The notes beneath the pieces were generated by a model. The model searched no databases. It was not told the DNA's origin and was given only the letters and a program-made list of their open reading frames with translations. Positions 60,410 to 64,000 of a DNA stretch of 64,000 bases are shown here, in pieces. This DNA is from Rhabdornis inornatus (Eukaryota > Chordata > Aves > Passeriformes > Rhabdornithidae): the NCBI GenBank assembly GCA_013397075.1, contig VWZS01007725.1, positions 62,001 through 126,000 on the forward strand, given 5' to 3'. Made by a program: the position numbers and the translations under genes. Within the stretch, counting starts at the first letter, position 1; every line of letters begins with the position of its first letter.

Positions 60410-60555
60410 GAAATCTCTTATCTCCATTGTACAGATGGCAAGCAGAGGCACAGAGAGGTTAATTGACTTGCCCAAAGTCAGCACAGGAGGTCTATAAGTG
60501 ACACCAGGTCCCTTGAATCCCTGTCCTCTGGCTTAATCATAAGACCATCCATCTT
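60410..60555 (-). mobile_element. MIR-type SINE, unusually well preserved, antisense
   Basis: Read in reverse this matches the MIR core and 3' part. On the plus strand the landmarks are TTATCTCCATTGTACAGATG (60419-60438), GAGGCACAGAGAGGTTAATT (60445-60464), GACTTGCCCAAAGTCAGCAC (60465-60484), and a CCCTTGAATCCCTGTCCTCTG block that is the old tRNA-like B-box region. The core section is close to consensus, with only scattered changes. For a repeat this old in a probable bird genome, such preservation suggests either chance or selection after the insertion gained a role. Confidence 0.88.
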
Positions 60556-63282
60556 CATCCTCCTTCCCCTCAGGATTCCCCAGCATCTGTGACAGCTTAG
60601 GCACTCGTGTTGGCAAACTGCAGGTGGAGACAGAGCTGGGAGATGGGCATTTCCAGCAATGGTTTCTCAACCCCATATACCAACACAGCATCACTTTTGA
60701 CCTTGAGAGCTTAGGGTTTTTTTAAACTCTAGTCTGCTTTGGGAACTGTGAGATAAATGTGCTTGAGTGTTTGCTCTTTGGGGAAGCATTTCAGAGATTC
60801 TAAAGCAAAAGGACATTGCACCACTGCTTTGATAGAGAAAGGACCCCTTTCCTGGGTTTTAATGAACCCTCCACATCAAAATGATAAACAGATTGAAACC
60901 ACAGGTAGAAACAAACTGTGACCTTTATTTGCAAGTAATCACCTGGTAATAGATCACCGATGGACTCTGGAGGTTTGTCCTTGACAGCCATTCCCCACCT
61001 GTTTGAGCAGGTCTGTTAATGCTGGGTCATTGAGAAATGTGGCAGGGTGTGAACATTTCCATCACAATGTCTCTTGTTTCGGAAGTGTGAATGGAAGAGG
61101 TGGAGAGTCTGGAGTGAGCCATTGAGGAACAGGTTAAGTTCCCTCTGAGACTGGGAAGGCATCAAAACTCTGAGTCCCTCTTTCAATTTGCAGGCTTTCT
61201 GCAACATCCCTGCAGTTCTTGCTCTCTCACTTTCATTTTTTATTAATTACCCAGTGACAATTTTCCCAGAAGACTCTATTTTTTCATTAATTATTAGGAA
61301 GACTACAGGGGAAACATTTAGCTGTTGGAGAGCTCACTTTAGGAACATCAGGTGGGAGCATTTTGTAATGCCTACATGTGTATCTTTTTGTCATTCTCCT
61401 TGCACAGGAGGCTAAATGACCTGCCTGGGATGCACAACAACTTTTTTTTTTATTGCAGCATGGCACACTGAGCAAGGAAACTTTATTTAAGTGCTGGTTT
61501 GTTGGCCCTGGAGACCAACATACTGCTCGGGCAGAATCGATCAGCATGCTCTGTGTATGATTTATGATCATGTCCTGTGTGTAGGAGAATTCACAGCCAG
61601 ATACCATGTCAGTGCTGCACTTGCATCACTCTTTTCTACAGCTGAAGGTGTAGATATGGTAAGAGAAGGATTAATACTGGGCTGAAATCTCAGGTCCAAG
61701 TGGTGACTGTTCCCAGTGCAGATGAATAATGAAGGTGGAGAAAGAGCATTTGTTTTTTCTCTCCTCCTAAAACCATGGCTTTTACAGTTGTACCTTCTAC
61801 AGCCCCCATGGAATACTGAGATTCATGGGAATGTCTTGAGAGGAAGCCAGGAAGATCAGTGTTAAAATGGAAACCTCCTTGGTGTGGCAAATCTGAGCAC
61901 CACAGGCATTCAGCTTCTGTTTGACAGAATAGAAGCTGATATTTTAATGATGGTTATCTGGGAACCTCCTGCAGGTTACTGGAGGTTATTGAATACCACT
62001 CTTTCTAGGATATCTCATATTTAAGTACTTCTGTATAATTAGAAGAGTGTTCTCCATACATGAACAAGCTTTGGAACAAGCCAAGAAGAGACTGAATTTC
62101 TTTCAGAAAAATCTGACAAGATTTCCAGTGTCCTACATGTGCTCGTAGGAGATTTTGGTGAACACAGCCTTAAAGCTGTGTGGGGACATAGAGCAGAGCC
62201 CAGCATCACCTGTTCTCTTCAGAAACGGAATGAAAAGGTATGCAAGGATAACAGGTTCCTGAGCTTTAATTTAAAGGCTTTAAGTTGCAGTGATGGTTGG
62301 TGCCAGCCTTCCCATGCTACCTCTGTCCTTGGCCAACTCTTGACTTTGCACACAGGACATCCCCGCTGGAGCTCATCCCACAAGGCTCCTCCTGGAGGGC
62401 TGTGCTCAGGTGTTGCAGGGCTGTTCCACTTCATTGCAACAATAAAGCAGCTCCCACGCTGTTTTACAGCATTGTTTCTATGGTTACCCACCACCCTCCA
62501 GAACCCAGGGAGCCCAGAAAGAGGCAGGATGACATTCCACAGCAGCAAGACCTGTCATGTGCAGTGATGGGTGTAATACCTGATGGAGTGCTAACCCACA
62601 GCCAGGATCTGGTTGTGAGGACATCCCTGCTGCCTTGGGAGTCCTTCCTTGTGCTGGGAAGTGCCGGGGTTCAGAGTCAGGGATGGGCAAAGTGAGGACG
62701 CCTTGTCAAGCCTTGGGTAATTGCCATGCTGCTCCCAACCACCCAACTCCTCACCCTTGTGCCAACAACCTGCTGGGGTCTGGCACTTGCTGGAGGACAT
62801 TGCAAGGGTGGGATGGGGAGGAGTGGTTGCAGCAATAGGAGATTTTTTGCTAAGAAACACCCCATAATGGCTAACATGGACCTTTTGGCCACAAAGGTTT
62901 TCTGGAATGAATTTACCAGCATGGCATGTAATTGGATTTGGCCTGTAAAAGCTTTCTCTTCACAGAATAATGGGCTGAATGCACTGCTATTTCATGATCT
63001 GGCATAGCTTGTTTTAATGGTGCTTGTGTGGGATATTCTAAGATATTTCTACAGAAGAACCAAGGATCTGATCTGAATAATGTGACAATGATGGAGAGTG
63101 AAATTTGCTGAGAATAATTATTTGACAGAACTCTTTACAGTGCTTAGCTGTCTGTCTAGTTGGACCAGATCATGCCCACAAATCCATTACTGTAATGTGA
63201 TATTTGCTTCCTGGCAAACCTGCCAAATTTATGTATGTGCAAGAAAGCTACCCGAAAGAGTTGAAACAACTCACAAAAAGAA
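60556..63282. other. Noncoding sequence
   Basis: A T run lies at 61442-61451. Frames of up to 142 codons overlap on both strands at 62139-62695 and have no domain. No repeat recognised. Confidence 0.5.
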
Positions 63283-63341
63283 GAGATTTGGAAGTGAAGA
63301 AGAATCTCTATCTTTGGAAGAGATTTCAAAGTGAAGAAGAT
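63283..63341. repeat. Imperfect direct repeat, 37-base offset
   Basis: GAGATTTGGAAGTGAAGAAG at 63283 recurs 37 bases on as GAGATTTCAAAGTGAAGAAG, with two changes. The surroundings are purine-rich. It lies inside a 78-codon frame (63098-63334) with no recognisable domain. Confidence 0.8.
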
Positions 63342-64000
63342 TAAAATCTTATTTTCTTGGGCAGAGGAGTGGATTTATTGTTAAAATAATTTTTAAGAAT
63401 CAAGTTCCTTCTTGAAAAGTTCCTTCTTTTCCTCCTTAGAAATTATTAATCCTAAACCATAAGATGTTTTCAAGGGGCCACTTTCACCTCCAACTATATC
63501 AGCAATTAACAGTTTTGACAAGCTATTGTCCACCAGTTCCAGGTAAGGCATGGGGGTCCTTGAAGTGCCAGTGGATGAAAAATTTGAGATCAATTTGATC
63601 TAGTATATTATTGCAAATAAAATAGTCTGCTTCCACAGAGGCAAATTCTGCCTTGGGAAAGAAACAGCTCTTCCCTATTTATTTCTGATCTGTCCTTGAA
63701 ATAAATCACATTCTTGGTCCTGGCCACCATGATGTGATTAGATAACAGGACCTGGGATGAAGATAAAAGAAGAACAACCAGACCACCCTTCTGCCTTCTG
63801 ATCACTAAATGATCAGATGTTTGGGAAAAATGATTTATGTGGGTAGGCTCAAACCACTAAACGAGGCTATGAGATGACAACATGTAGTTCTGCATGTGGA
63901 AAAAAAAGACCTAAAAATATCTGAAGGGTGTAAACATGACTGAGAGAGCTGTGGTATCAAAGGGACAGTGCTGAATACAGGGCTCAGAGCTGGCAGCTTT
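63342..64000. other. Noncoding sequence, runs off the window
   Basis: AT-rich at 63340-63400, then plain. Nothing recognised. Confidence 0.5.

Overview
The window reads as nuclear DNA of a vertebrate, most likely a bird. It has no operons, no bacterial-style ribosome binding sites and no dense coding. CpG is scarce apart from a few short clusters. Recognisable repeats are sparse: two 5'-truncated CR1 LINE ends, one in each orientation, the first ending in the ATTCTATG-type tail typical of avian and reptilian CR1, and two old MIR-type SINE relics. This sparseness fits an avian genome better than a mammalian one, but the species cannot be named from what is visible.

Only one gene is certain: an intronless tRNA-Leu with anticodon UAA at 54699-54781 (+). 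It has complete A and B boxes, a full cloverleaf, and a TTTT Pol III stop 10 bases downstream. A tandem duplication of 57 bp follows immediately, and a degenerate tRNA-like fragment lies about 0.6 kb upstream. No protein-coding gene can be supported. The open frames of 60-300 codons lack recognisable domains, overlap on both strands and look like chance frames, although one antisense frame of 300 codons (1121-2023) is long enough to deserve a search. Three places combine a strong splice-acceptor signal with a short open frame (15036, 37755, 58114); they are reported as leads, not as genes.

Layout. 1-13.5 kb: unremarkable sequence with purine, pyrimidine and AT tracts. 13.57-13.84 kb: CR1 (-). 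15.4-21.8 kb: several AT-rich blocks with retained CpGs and homeodomain-, GATA- and POU-like motifs that look like conserved noncoding elements, interrupted by CR1 (+) at 19.8-20.1 kb. 21.8-53 kb: mostly plain intronic or intergenic sequence with scattered enhancer-like blocks (25.0, 28.9, 30.4, 32.4, 36.4, 36.7, 41.6 kb), one MIR relic (26.4 kb), a G-quadruplex motif (29.05 kb) and small tandem duplications (39.2, 47.0 kb). 53.2-57.1 kb: an enhancer-like block, the tRNA gene and its flanks, another enhancer-like block and a very AT-rich segment. 57-64 kb: plain sequence with a 22-bp near-palindrome (59.5 kb) and a well preserved MIR (60.4 kb).

The overall picture is a large intron or intergenic gene-regulatory desert with one tRNA gene. 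No new multi-gene system was found. The enhancer-like calls are inference from composition and motifs and need cross-species alignment to confirm.
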